This document shows, one piece after another, positions 18,542 through 30,446 of a stretch of 64,000 nt of DNA; positions within the stretch are counted from its first letter, which is position 1, and every line of letters begins with the position of its first letter. The translations under genes were made by a program, and so were the position numbers. Origin of the DNA: Rhizobium sp. G21 (GTDB taxonomy: Bacteria; Pseudomonadota; Alphaproteobacteria; Rhizobiales; Rhizobiaceae). Where the stretch lies: NCBI RefSeq assembly GCF_014158035.1, contig NZ_JACFXW010000001.1:2954001-3018000 (forward strand). Reading direction: 5' to 3'. The notes below the pieces were generated by a model. It saw only the letters and a program-made list of their open reading frames with translations. It had not been told where the DNA came from and searched no databases.

Positions 18542-20350
18542 CTAGGCCTCGCTCGAACGCGTCTTGATCCGGCGCCAGAGATCACGAAAATTGAGGAAAA
18601 TCGGCAGCTTTCCGCCCGGCTCCACCGATTCCATCGAAATTCCGACGGATGAAATATGATTGTGCTCGTCTATGTCGCGCACGATCAGAATGATCGAGCC
18701 GAAGCGGACGCGATCGGCATATTCGGCGCGTCCGCCGAGCCGCGCCATCATCAATTCGCCGATGGTCATGGACTTTTCGATCTCGGTCAGCAGACCGGGC
18801 CCATAGGCGGCGTCCAGTTCCCTGGAGGGGCGGCCGGGCGATATGGAGAAGGTGCCGAAAAACTGTTCGTCCTCGGGGTCGAGATCGGCCTTGTCCGCGA
18901 AGAGCTTGTCCAGCAGCGGAATGAAAGCGGGAGTGACGAAGAGGTAGACGATGTCGTTCTCTTTCAGGCGACCGGCATATTGATAGCGCATCGAACGGCT
19001 GTCGCGGATGATCAGCGACGGCATGGCCCAGCAGGGCAGGCGCGCGCCATTCGCCACGGGGCAGCCGGGGATGACGCGATAGGAGACGAGCTCGTGGTTG
19101 ACGGCGCGGGGCAGGTCGAGCTCGAGCTTATCGACGGCGCCGACCTGTTTGGGGATGATCAGACCCAGCCGCTTGGCGATCGGCTTGATCGTCCAGCCCT
19201 GCACGATCAGCGACACCAGTACGATGATGAAGGTGATGTTGAAGAAGGCCTGTCCGTTTTCGAGATTGTTGATGATCGGCAGGATCGACAACAAGATGGA
19301 CACGGCGCCGCGCAGGCCGACCCAGGCGACGAAGGTGATTTCCTTCTGATGGAAATCGAAGGGCAACATGCAGAGCCAGACGGCGATGGGGCGGGCGAAC
19401 AGGATCAGGAACAGGCCGAGCAGCACCGCCGGCAGCGCAATGATGTGGAATTCGGACGGTGTGGCCAGCAGTCCGAGCATCACGAACATGATGATCTGGG
19501 CCAGCCAGGTCATGCCCTCCTGGAACCGTTTGATGGCCAGTTTCGCCTGAACCTCGCGATTGCCGGCGAAGAGGCCGGCGACATAGACCGCCAGGAAGCC
19601 GCTGCCGCCGACGACGCCGGTAAAGGAGAACACCAACAACGACAGCGCCAGCACCAGGATCGGCGCAAGACCCTTGTCCTGGACGAAACGGTTGGCGACG
19701 GTGACGATGATCCATCCGCCAGCGACGCCGCAGATCACGCCAATGCCCATTTCTTCGACGAAGCTGAGGAGGACATGCCAGTCCAGATCCGAAATGCCGT
19801 GCCCCGACGCCACGAGTTCGACCAGCGTGACCGTCAGGAAAATCGCCATGGGATCGTTGGTGCCCGATTCCACTTCCAGCGTCGAGGTGATCTGGTCGCG
19901 GATGTTGACGCCGCCGATGCGCAGTAGAAAGAACACGGCCGCGGCATCGGTCGAGGCGACGATCGAGCCGAGAAGCAGTCCCTGAAGGAAAGAAAAGCCG
20001 AGAAGCGCCATGGCTCCGAGCGCGAAGAGCCCGGCGGTGATGAGCACCCCGACCGTGGCCAGCGAGATGGCGGGCAAGGCGGCGATACGGAAAGCGCGGA
20101 TCGGCGTGCCGAAACCGGAGTCGAACAGGATGACGGCCAGCGCCAGCGACCCAAGCCAATAGGCCGCCTGATTGTTGGAAAAGTTGATGCCGAGACCATC
20201 GACGCCGGCGAGAAGGCCGATGCCCAGGAAAAGCAGCAGGAGCGGCGCGCCGAAGCGGAAGGCGATCAAGGAAGACATGGCGGCGAACAGCACCAGCGAT
20301 GCGCCGACCAGAACGACCAAGTAAAACGCGTCCAAACCCGTCTTCTCCAC
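18542..20350 (-). CDS. nhaP2: potassium/proton antiporter, CPA1 family
   Basis: Protein of 602 residues. A Na+/H+-exchanger domain of 12-13 membrane helices covers about 1-400; it holds the ion-site segment VASTDAAAVFFLL, VESGTNDPMAIFLTV, and WVGLRGAVSILLSI. A TrkA-C-like ligand domain (about 405-480, ELVSYRVIPGCPVANG) and a C-terminal transporter-associated domain (about 500-585) follow. This three-part order is that of NhaP2/CvrA, which exports K+ for protons and is gated by a cytosolic ligand. Isolated between gap and pgk; stop close to pgk. Confidence 0.9.
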   Translation of the reverse strand: MEKTGLDAFYLVVLVGASLVLFAAMSSLIAFRFGAPLLLLFLGIGLLAGVDGLGINFSNNQAAYWLGSLALAVILFDSGFGTPIRAFRIAALPAISLATVGVLITAGLFALGAMALLGFSFLQGLLLGSIVASTDAAAVFFLLRIGGVNIRDQITSTLEVESGTNDPMAIFLTVTLVELVASGHGISDLDWHVLLSFVEEMGIGVICGVAGGWIIVTVANRFVQDKGLAPILVLALSLLVFSFTGVVGGSGFLAVYVAGLFAGNREVQAKLAIKRFQEGMTWLAQIIMFVMLGLLATPSEFHIIALPAVLLGLFLILFARPIAVWLCMLPFDFHQKEITFVAWVGLRGAVSILLSILPIINNLENGQAFFNITFIIVLVSLIVQGWTIKPIAKRLGLIIPKQVGAVDKLELDLPRAVNHELVSYRVIPGCPVANGARLPCWAMPSLIIRDSRSMRYQYAGRLKENDIVYLFVTPAFIPLLDKLFADKADLDPEDEQFFGTFSISPGRPSRELDAAYGPGLLTEIEKSMTIGELMMARLGGRAEYADRVRFGSIILIVRDIDEHNHISSVGISMESVEPGGKLPIFLNFRDLWRRIKTRSSEA

Positions 20351-20590
20351 ATAATGCGCCCGTTCGAGCGGGGCGCGCTCGTCACCATAATCTTGTTCAA
20401 ATCATTGAGCCGCAACCGAAATTATCTGCGGCAACGCGAACGGCGCGCAGCGCCGACGACAAATCATCAGATGCATATTGGACGACAATGAGGCTGTTGT
20501 CACACGCAAACAATAAAATTTTGCATTGCAATACGGCTGATAATCAAGATGACGCCAACAATCGCCGAGGCGCTGCGAAGATATGTTGAC
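20351..20590. other. gap upstream of nhaP2
   Basis: 240 bases with no credible gene, more A/T rich than its surroundings. It contains the 11-base palindrome TTGCATTGCAA at 20521-20531, which resembles the arms of the phaP operator. It presumably holds the nhaP2 promoter. Confidence 0.45.
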
Positions 20591-20591
20591 A

Positions 20592-20621
20592 ACAAAACGC
20601 CCGCGGCGAGAGCCGCGGGCG
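20592..20621 (-). terminator. intrinsic terminator after gap
   Basis: Minus strand: CGCCCGCGG (20621-20613), loop CTCTCG, CCGCGGGCG (20606-20598), then TTTTGTTG. Lies about 30 bases after the gap stop. Confidence 0.85.
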
Positions 20622-20652
20622 AATGAGCGTCAATGAATCCGAATGATGGCGA

Positions 20653-23719
<3,067 letters not shown>

Positions 23720-24073
23720 GTCGTCGACGGCTCCGGAAAATGGAAGGAGGCAGCCTTGTCGACTGCCGTCAAAGCAGGGGACACATAGCAGTTGGGCGGA
23801 CTGAGTCAACAAAGACGCCGAAAATACGCGCACATGCGCGAGGCTTGCGGCCAATATTTGTGCGTCGGCAATCGCACTCTTTCCAATGGCAAGCGGAAAG
23901 GATGCGAAGCGGCACTGCAACTCTTCCACAGAATAGCCTGATTTACCGATGTTTTGATCGATTGACGGATGAAGGAGCCTTCCCTTACTATCGGGCTTCT
24001 CGCACGGTGAGCGCGGCAAACGCGATTCGCCGCTTTTTGGATGACAGGGACGATGCAAGCAGGGCCAGCAGTC
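23720..24073. other. gap between tkt and the DUF4164 gene
   Basis: 354 bases with no credible gene. It should hold the divergent promoters of tkt and of the DUF4164-zapA pair. TTGATCGATTGAC at 23956-23968 looks at first like an FNR box but lacks the right spacing. Confidence 0.45.
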
Positions 24074-24325
24074 ATGTCGGCTTTCGAGGAGTTGCGCCGC
24101 GCGCTCGGAGACCTCGACCGCGCGATCGACCGCCGGTTCGATCGGGAGCGCGACTCCGCCGAACTCGAGGCGGAAGTGAGGCGCACGCATGCGGATCGCT
24201 CGCGGTTGGCGCAGGAACTGGATCACTCGCAGTTCCGGGCCAATCGGCTCGAAGAAGTCAATCGCGAAGTCTCGAGGCGCCTCGTGACGGCCATGGAAAC
24301 AATCAGGGCGGTTCTCGACCGCTGA
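24074..24325 (+). CDS. DUF4164 family coiled-coil protein
   Basis: Small helical protein of 83 residues, almost entirely coiled coil (heptad-like [19 protein letters not shown], then [20 protein letters not shown]). It fits the DUF4164 family, which sits before zapA in many rhizobia, so a link with cell division is inferred; no reaction is known. The ATG at 24074 follows AGGG at nine bases; in-frame ATGs at 24041 and 24053 are also possible. The gap to zapA is only 23 bases. Confidence 0.7.
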   Translation: MSAFEELRRALGDLDRAIDRRFDRERDSAELEAEVRRTHADRSRLAQELDHSQFRANRLEEVNREVSRRLVTAMETIRAVLDR

Positions 24326-24348
24326 CAGACCGGTATGGGTGCGTAGGC

Positions 24349-24720
24349 ATGGCTCAAGTCACAGTGACGATCGACGGCAAATCCTATCGCATGGCGTGCG
24401 AGGAAGGGCAGGAAGAACATCTCACCGGACTGGCCCAGACTTTCGACCAATATGTCATCCATCTCAAGCGGCAGTTCGGCGAGATCGGCGATCTCCGGCT
24501 GACGGTGATGGCCGGGATCATGGTGATGGACGAACTGTTTGAAGCCAATCGCGCCAAGACCGCCTTGCTCCAGGAGGTCGAAGGGCTTCGCAAGACCCGC
24601 GAAGGCGCAAACGCAGCCGCGGAACGCAATGACGCGGCGGTCGCGGGCATGATCAGCGAGATTGCCCAGCAGGTAAAGGAGATCTCCGCCAAGCTCGAAG
24701 GGCCGCGCGAACAGGCCTGA
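24349..24720 (+). CDS. zapA: cell division protein ZapA
   Basis: ZapA binds FtsZ and bundles its filaments at the division septum. 123 residues: an N-terminal beta-strand domain ([22 protein letters not shown]) and a coiled coil (about 30-115) with the family segment [15 protein letters not shown]. The size and the following 6S RNA fit the conserved rhizobial order zapA-ssrS. Start at the ATG 24349. Confidence 0.9.
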   Translation: MAQVTVTIDGKSYRMACEEGQEEHLTGLAQTFDQYVIHLKRQFGEIGDLRLTVMAGIMVMDELFEANRAKTALLQEVEGLRKTREGANAAAERNDAAVAGMISEIAQQVKEISAKLEGPREQA

Positions 24721-24773
24721 GCTTTTTCGAAGGTTGTCCCTTTTGTTTCACGAGAAAATCACTATATTGAAGT

Positions 24774-24934
24774 TGCGGTCTGCGCCTCTCGACAGGAAAA
24801 ATTTTCCTTGGGGCCATACTCGATCTTATGGGAGCTGTCCCTGTTTTGGCCTGTGGGCTGGAGCACATGGCGCCCACCTACTTTTGTAGGCGCCCAGGAT
24901 CGAACTTCCATCGGTCGTCGTGGATCGCACTTTT
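24774..24934 (+). ncRNA. ssrS: 6S RNA
   Basis: A 161-base candidate directly after zapA. The ends close with TGCGGTC (24774-24780) and GATCGCA (24923-24929), followed by TTTT. In between, GCGCCC.ACCTAC and TTTTGTAGGCGC fold a long side stem and a bulged centre. A TATATT -10 element at 24763-24768 gives a start at about 24775. 6S RNA follows zapA in many proteobacteria and sequesters sigma-70 RNA polymerase in stationary phase. The usual next gene (5-formyltetrahydrofolate cyclo-ligase) is absent here. Confidence 0.75.
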
Positions 24935-24945
24935 CCCATCCCGGC

Positions 24946-25157
24946 TCAGCCGCAGATGCGGGTTTTCCTCAGATAGGGACTGCCATGGAAATCCGTCGCC
25001 CAATCGCGACGGACGACGCAATTCTTATCGTTTGTCGCGACGTCGTCGGAGTGGGTGACGACGGTGTCGCCGGAGACATTGCCCGAAGGTCCCCCGTGGC
25101 GGTCGCCGCGACAAGAAAAGCAAGAATAGTCATCGCTGTCATGACGAAGTATTGCAT
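24946..25157 (-). CDS. small secreted protein of unknown function (frameshift near 25093)
   Basis: Not a known family to me. The start MQYFVMTAMTILAFLVAATATG, a signal peptide, follows GGGAGG at eight bases. After the signal the frame is lost, but adding one G in the run at 25091-25095 gives a sensible mature part of about 48 residues: GPSGNVSGDTVVTHSDDVAT, then DKNCVVRRDWATDFH and a C-terminal RKTRICG, with two cysteines that could pair. Total about 70 residues. It points toward zapA and 6S RNA and is preceded by an 18-base perfect palindrome. Likely a small envelope or exported protein. Confidence 0.6.
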
Positions 25158-25215
25158 TGCCTCGGCCTCCCCTCAACTGGACATGCAGTCGATTAAGATG
25201 CTTTTAAGCATAGGT

Positions 25216-25233
25216 CTGTTCCCAAGGGAACAG
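25216..25233. promoter_or_regulatory. perfect 18-base palindrome, possible operator
   Basis: CTGTTCCCAAGGGAACAG is a perfect inverted repeat located 59 bases before the small secreted protein start and 60 bases after the ybgC stop. There is no T run on either side, so an operator is more likely than a terminator. The cognate regulator is unknown. Confidence 0.5.
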
Positions 25234-25292
25234 GATTCTTTTAGGGTTTCTTAATTCTCCATATCGCGTTGCAGCAAAAATGTGAACACGCC

Positions 25293-25733
25293 TCACATAT
25301 TCAGCATTTTCTGTTGTAAATCCATAGATAAGCGACGGGGGCGGCCCGCGGTGTTGATCAGCGCGATGGTCACCGTCGCCTCCATCAGCCGTGTTTGATC
25401 TTTCAGGATCGTCTGCCGCAACACCATGCGGGCGCCTGCCGCTGTCTCGGTTCGTGTCAGCACTGTCAGAATATCGTCCATGCGGGCCGAGGCGAGAAAA
25501 TCGATCTCCATGTGGCGGACGACGAAAGCGGCCTTTTCGCCGTCCACCACCATCTCCGCCTGTTCGACGCCGAGGCAACGCAGGAAGTCGGTGCGGCCGC
25601 GCTCGAGGAAATGCAGGTAGCGGGCGTGATAGACGACGCCGGAGAAGTCCGTGTCCTCGTAATAGACGCGCTGGGTGAGCCGGTGGCCGTCGGGGCTTAA
25701 TTCGCCGGCAAGCGGGATCATTATCTGGGTCAT
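25293..25733 (-). CDS. ybgC: YbgC/FadM-type acyl-CoA thioesterase
   Basis: Hot-dog fold thioesterase of 146 residues hydrolysing acyl-CoA in the cytoplasm. The family mark VYYEDTDFSGVVYHARYLHFLERGRTDF has the catalytic aspartate in EDTDFSG. Start ATG 25731-25733 after GGAG. In many bacteria ybgC begins the tol-pal operon; here it stands alone, divergent from a dehydratase gene, so a role in phospholipid or short acyl-CoA turnover is only inferred. Confidence 0.85.
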   Translation of the reverse strand: MTQIMIPLAGELSPDGHRLTQRVYYEDTDFSGVVYHARYLHFLERGRTDFLRCLGVEQAEMVVDGEKAAFVVRHMEIDFLASARMDDILTVLTRTETAAGARMVLRQTILKDQTRLMEATVTIALINTAGRPRRLSMDLQQKMLNM

Positions 25734-25869
25734 GGGCGCTCCATCGTCACGTCGCTCGCGCTGTACACGGCCTCCGATCAAAGTCCAAGCCGGAACGCGG
25801 CGCCTTCGCCCTTGTTTGGCGCCTGCGCCGGCGATAGAGCTAGCGCAGCCAGCATGAAGGAGGAGCGCC

Positions 25870-27649
25870 ATGTCCGGTCAACACGAGAGACGTCGTCTGC
25901 GGTCGCAGGACTGGTTCGACAATCCCGACCATATCGACATGACCGCGCTCTATCTCGAGCGTTTCATGAATTACGGCGTGACGCCCGAGGAATTGCGCTC
26001 CGGCAAGCCGATCATCGGCATCGCGCAATCAGGCAGCGATCTCACCCCTGCAATCGCCACCATGTCGATCTCGCCAAACGGGTGCGCGACGGCATTCGGG
26101 ACGCGGGCGGCATTCCGATCGAATTTCCGACCCATCCGATCTTCGAAAATTGCAAGCGACCCACGGCGGCGCTCGACCGCAACCTCGCCTATCTCGGCCT
26201 GGTCGAAGTGCTCTACGGCTATCCGCTCGACGGGGTGGTGCTGACGACGGGCTGCGACAAGACGACTCCTTCGGCGATCATGGCCGCCTCCACCGTCGAT
26301 ATTCCCGCCATCGTGCTGTCGGGCGGACCGATGCTCGACGGCTGGCATGAGGGCGAACTGGCGGGCTCCGGCACGGTGATCTGGCGCATGCGGCGCAAAT
26401 ACGCAGCCGGCGAAATCGATCGTGAGGAATTCCTGCAGGCCGCGCTCGATTCCGCCCCGTCGATCGGCCATTGCAACACGATGGGCACCGCCTCGACCAT
26501 GAATGCGCTCGCCGAAGCGCTCGGCCTGTCGCTGACCGGTTGCGGCGCGATCCCCGCCGCCTATCGCGAGCGCGGCCAGATGGCCTATCGCACCGGCCGG
26601 CGCGCCGTCGAGATCGTCTGGGAGGACCTCAAGCCGTCCGACATCCTGACGCGCGACGCCTTCCTGAACGCCATCAAGGTCAATTCCGCCATTGGAGGCT
26701 CGACCAACGCCCAGCCGCATCTCGCCGCCATGGCCAAGCACGCCGGCGTCGAGCTCCATCCCGAGGATTGGCAGGTTTACGGTTTCGACATTCCGCTGCT
26801 CGCCAATGTCCAGCCGGCCGGCGCCTATCTCGGCGAGCGCTATCACCGCGCCGGCGGCACGCCGGCAATCATGTGGGAGCTGATGCAGGCCGGCAAGCTG
26901 GCCGGCGACTGTCGCACGATCACCGGCAAGGCCATGGCTGAGAATCTGGAGGGACGCGAAGCCGTGGACCGCGAGGTGATCAAGCCATTCGCCGCGCCGC
27001 TCAAGCACCGGGCCGGCTTCCTGGTGCTCAGGGGCAATCTGTTCGATTTCGCCATCATGAAGATGAGCGTGGTGTCGGAGGATTTCCGCAGCCGCTATCT
27101 CTCCGAGCCGGGCCGCGAAGGCGTGTTCGAGGGCAAGGCCGTGGTGTTCGACGGCTCCGAAGATTATCACGCCCGGATCAACGATCCCGCTCTCGATATC
27201 GACGAGCGCACGATTCTCGTGATCCGCGGCGCGGGTCCCCTGGGCTGGCCGGGATCGGCGGAGGTGGTCAACATGCAGCCGCCGGATCATATCCTCAAGC
27301 GCGGAATCAAGAGCCTGCCGACCATCGGCGACGGGCGCCAGTCCGGCACCGCCGACAGTCCCTCGATCCTCAACGCCTCGCCCGAAAGCGCCGCCGGCGG
27401 CGGGCTCGCCTGGGTGCGCACCGGCGACGTCATCCGCATCGATTTCAATCAGGGTCTCTGCGACATGCTGGTGGATGAGGCCGAGATCGCCAAACGCAAG
27501 CAGGACGGCATTCCGAAAGTTCCCCGGACGCAACTCCCTGGCAGCGGCTCTACCGCCAAACCGTGGCGCAATTGTCCGACGGCGCGGTGATCGACGGCGC
27601 GGCGGACTTCCGCCAGATCGCCAAGACGCCGCCCCGGCACAATCACTGA
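25870..27649 (+). CDS. IlvD/Edd family dehydratase, pentonate-type (two frameshifts)
   Basis: Iron-sulfur dehydratase of about 593 residues, closest in feel to Caulobacter XylD (D-xylonate dehydratase) and rhizobial L-arabinonate dehydratases, not to IlvD of branched-chain amino acid synthesis. Marks: [28 protein letters not shown] followed by a CNR cluster cysteine, [32 protein letters not shown], and [19 protein letters not shown]. The frame breaks in the C run at 26045-26048, exactly at the DLTPCN motif, and in the C run at 27532-27535; one extra C at each restores ...[15 protein letters not shown] and a stop at 27647-27649. AAGGAGGAG precedes the ATG. The exact sugar acid is not determined. 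Confidence 0.87.
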
Positions 27650-27715
27650 TCCATCGTTTTCGCCGATCCGGCTTATCGAAGCCTGCGTAGAAAAAATGCA
27701 GGCTTTCGACACGGC

Positions 27716-27748
27716 TTGCATTTTAGGTCTTAGGAACATAAAGTGAAC
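27716..27748 (+). promoter_or_regulatory. LexA box over the promoter of the radical SAM-UdgX operon
   Basis: GAACATAAAGTGAAC at 27734-27748 is a perfect GAAC-N7-GAAC, the SOS box of alphaproteobacteria (GTTC-N7-GTTC on the other strand). TTGCAT at 27716-27721 and TAAAGT at 27739-27744 are spaced by 17 bases, so the box covers the -10 element. The expected start coincides with the ATG at 27751, implying a leaderless mRNA. Confidence 0.8.
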
Positions 27749-27750
27749 GT

Positions 27751-28989
27751 ATGGTTCAGCTCAAGATTCGCGACAAGCTGGCGATCCTCTCGGACGCCGC
27801 GAAATATGACGCCTCCTGCGCCTCCTCCGGAACGACCAAGCGCAATTCGGCTGATGGCAAGGGGCTCGGCTCCACGGAAAGCATGGGCATCTGCCACGCT
27901 TATGCGCCGGATGGGCGCTGCATCTCGCTGCTCAAGATCCTGATGACCAATTTCTGCATCTATGATTGCGCCTATTGCATCAACCGGGCGTCGTCGAATG
28001 TACAGGGGGCGCGCTTCACGCCCGACGAAGTGGTCTGGCTGACGATCGAATTCTATCGCCGCAACTATATCGAGGGCCTGTTCCTCTCCTCCGGCATCAT
28101 CAAATCGCCCGACGACACGATGGCGGATATGGTGCGCATCGCACGCGACCTGCGTCAGGTTCACAATTTCCGCGGCTATATCCACCTCAAGACCATTCCG
28201 GACGCCGCCCCCGCTTTGGTGGAGGAGGCGGGGCTCTTCGCCGACCGCCTGTCGATCAATATCGAATTGCCGCAGGACCAGTCCGTGACGCGCTATGCGC
28301 CGCAGAAGAGCCCAGTGTCGATCCGCAAATCCATGGCCGATCTTCGGCTCAAGATCGACGAACATTCCGAACCGAGCCCGATCACCAAGAAGAAGAAGCG
28401 CTTCACGCCGGCTGGCCAGAGCACGCAGATGATCATCGGCGCCGACGCCAGCACGGACGAGGATATTCTCGTGCGCAGCGAAAGCCTTTATTCCGGCTAC
28501 CAGCTGCGCCGCGTCTATTATTATTCCGCCTTCAGCCCCATTCCGGATTCGTCGTCCGCGCTGCCTCTGATAAAGCCGCCGCTGATCCGCGAGCACCGGC
28601 TTTACCAGGCCGATTGGCTGACTCGTTTCTACGGCTTCTCCGCCCGCGAGATCATGTCGGCGCAGCCGGGCGGCATGCTGGATCTCGGCCTCGATCCCAA
28701 GCTCGCCTGGGCGCTCGCCAATCGCGGCGCCTTTCCCGTCGACGTCAACAAGGCGGGCAAGGAGACGCTGCTGCGCGTGCCCGGCTTCGGCTCCAAATCC
28801 GTCGGACGCATCCTCACGTCGCGGCGGGTCAAGTCGCTGCGCCATGACGACCTCGTGCGGCTCGGCGCGGTGATGAGCAAGGCCCGGCCCTTCATCTCCT
28901 GTGTCGACTGGAACCCGCGTGGGCTCACCGATTCCGAGGGCCTCAAGGCGCGATTCCAGCCGGCGCCGCAACAATTGTCGCTGTTCTGA
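27751..28989 (+). CDS. putative DNA modification/repair radical SAM protein
   Basis: Radical SAM protein of 412 residues related to the SplB spore-photoproduct-lyase branch. The cluster motif CIYDCAYC lies at about residues 69-76 (C-x3-C-x2-C), followed by GLFLSSGIIKSPDDTM. The C-terminus carries a helix-hairpin-helix (PVDVNKAGKETLLRVPGFGSKSVGRI, about 325-350), which suggests DNA contact. This family is normally encoded next to a TIGR03915/UdgX protein, as here: the genes overlap by one base (TGATG). The ATG at 27751 directly follows a LexA box. The reaction is not established. Confidence 0.88.
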   Translation: MVQLKIRDKLAILSDAAKYDASCASSGTTKRNSADGKGLGSTESMGICHAYAPDGRCISLLKILMTNFCIYDCAYCINRASSNVQGARFTPDEVVWLTIEFYRRNYIEGLFLSSGIIKSPDDTMADMVRIARDLRQVHNFRGYIHLKTIPDAAPALVEEAGLFADRLSINIELPQDQSVTRYAPQKSPVSIRKSMADLRLKIDEHSEPSPITKKKKRFTPAGQSTQMIIGADASTDEDILVRSESLYSGYQLRRVYYYSAFSPIPDSSSALPLIKPPLIREHRLYQADWLTRFYGFSAREIMSAQPGGMLDLGLDPKLAWALANRGAFPVDVNKAGKETLLRVPGFGSKSVGRILTSRRVKSLRHDDLVRLGAVMSKARPFISCVDWNPRGLTDSEGLKARFQPAPQQLSLF

Positions 28990-30446
28990 TGGTTTCCGTC
29001 ATCCTGCCGAAACTGGGCTTTGCCGAGGCCTGGCGGAGCGAAGCGCGCACGCTGCTGCTGAAGGGCGCGCCACCCGAGGTCGTGTCCTGGCGCGTGGAAG
29101 GCGAGGGCGGCGATCTCTTCGGCGGCTTCGATCTGGCGGATGAGGCGAGATACACGCCTATTCAGGAGCCGCGTAGTCCCGCAGCTTTCCTGCCGCTCGC
29201 CGAGGCCGCGCTCTGCCATTCCGGTCCGGAGCGTTTCAGCCTGCCTTACCGACTGCTGTTTCGGCTGCAGGCGGATCGCAGCATCCTGCAGGATCGGTCC
29301 GACCGCGATGTCGCGGCGCTCATGGCGATGGAGAAATCCGTCCGGCGCGACAGCCACAAGATGAAGGCTTTCGTCCGCTTCCGCGAAGTCGGAGGGGAGG
29401 GAGACCGACGGCGCTTCGTCGCCTGGTTCGAGCCCGACCATTTCATTCTGGAGCGCACCGCGCCCTTCTTCGCACGCCGCTTCGCCGATATGGACTGGAT
29501 GATCGTGACGCCCGGCGCTGCGGCTCTGTTTCTCGATGGCGCCTTGTCCATCTCGCCCTGCGAGGGCCGGCCCGATATGCCTGACGACGCCGCCGACGAT
29601 CTCTGGCGCACCTATTATCGCAACATCTTCAATCCCGCCCGCCTGAAGGTGAAGGCGATGAAGAGCGAAATGCCGGTCAAATACTGGAAGAACCTTCCGG
29701 AAGCCCGGCTCATTCCCGAACTCATCGCCGGCGCTGAACGGCAGGTGCAGGAAATGCGCGCCGCCATGCCGACGCTGCCGTCGCCGCGCGCCGAGCGCAT
29801 TTTGAGCCGCGTGGGACAAGTCGACATGCCCGACAGGGAAAAGGTTCCCGACACTCTGGAGGAAGCGAAGTCGCAGGCGCGTCATTGCACACGTTGCGAC
29901 CTCTATTGCAACGCCACTCAGACCGTATTCGGCGAAGGTGAAACGAAGAACCCGTTGATGTTCGTCGGCGAGCAGCCGGGCGATCAGGAAGATCTCGCCG
30001 GGCGTCCCTTTGTGGGCCCCGCCGGAAAGGTGTTTAATGCCGCGCTCGAAGAAGCGGGGATCGACCGACGGCAGGCCTATGTCACCAATGCCGTGAAGCA
30101 TTTCAAATTCGAACCGCGCGGCAAACGACGCATCCACAAGCGGCCCGACAAGGGCGAGGTCATCGCCTGCCGCTGGTGGCTGGATCTGGAGAAACAATTT
30201 ACTCGGCCGAAGCTGATCGTCGTGCTCGGAGCGACCGCCGCCTATGCCGTCACCGGGGATGGCGACGGCATCCTCAAACGGCGCGGCATGCTCGAGAGGT
30301 CCGAGGACGATACGCCCGTCTTCATCACCATCCATCCTTCTGCGGTGCTGCGCGCCGGCTCTCCCGAAGCCGTCGCCGAAGCCCGCGCCGCCTTCACCGA
30401 GGATATGCGGACGCTGGCGCGAGCTCTGGCCGATCTCAAAACGTGA
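28989..30446 (+). CDS. UdgX-type uracil-DNA glycosylase fused to a TIGR03915 domain
   Basis: 485 residues in two parts. The N-terminal 260 residues are the TIGR03915/DUF4130 domain that accompanies the radical SAM protein. The C-terminal 200 residues are a family-4-like uracil-DNA glycosylase of the UdgX kind: cluster cysteines in CTRCDLYC, GEQPGDQEDLAGRPFVGPAG, then the diagnostic KRRIH loop (in PRGKRRIHKRPDKGE) and HPSAVLR. In mycobacterial UdgX the loop histidine forms a covalent bond with DNA at the uracil site, making an irreversible adduct. Activity here is inferred from that motif. The 3' end overlaps the convergent treZ gene by 11 bases. Confidence 0.9.
   Translation: MVSVILPKLGFAEAWRSEARTLLLKGAPPEVVSWRVEGEGGDLFGGFDLADEARYTPIQEPRSPAAFLPLAEAALCHSGPERFSLPYRLLFRLQADRSILQDRSDRDVAALMAMEKSVRRDSHKMKAFVRFREVGGEGDRRRFVAWFEPDHFILERTAPFFARRFADMDWMIVTPGAAALFLDGALSISPCEGRPDMPDDAADDLWRTYYRNIFNPARLKVKAMKSEMPVKYWKNLPEARLIPELIAGAERQVQEMRAAMPTLPSPRAERILSRVGQVDMPDREKVPDTLEEAKSQARHCTRCDLYCNATQTVFGEGETKNPLMFVGEQPGDQEDLAGRPFVGPAGKVFNAALEEAGIDRRQAYVTNAVKHFKFEPRGKRRIHKRPDKGEVIACRWWLDLEKQFTRPKLIVVLGATAAYAVTGDGDGILKRRGMLERSEDDTPVFITIHPSAVLRAGSPEAVAEARAAFTEDMRTLARALADLKT

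Noticed and set aside
23956..23968. TTGATCGATTGAC as an FNR box
   Set aside because: The two halves do not fit TTGAT-N4-ATCAA; only one half-site is present.
25216..25250. GGAAC near the palindrome as an EcfG (general stress) promoter
   Set aside because: No CGTT element lies at the needed 15-18 base spacing on either strand.
28629..30335. 568-codon minus-strand open frame
   Set aside because: Antisense to the UdgX gene, whose motifs are unmistakable; histidine/arginine-rich shadow translation.
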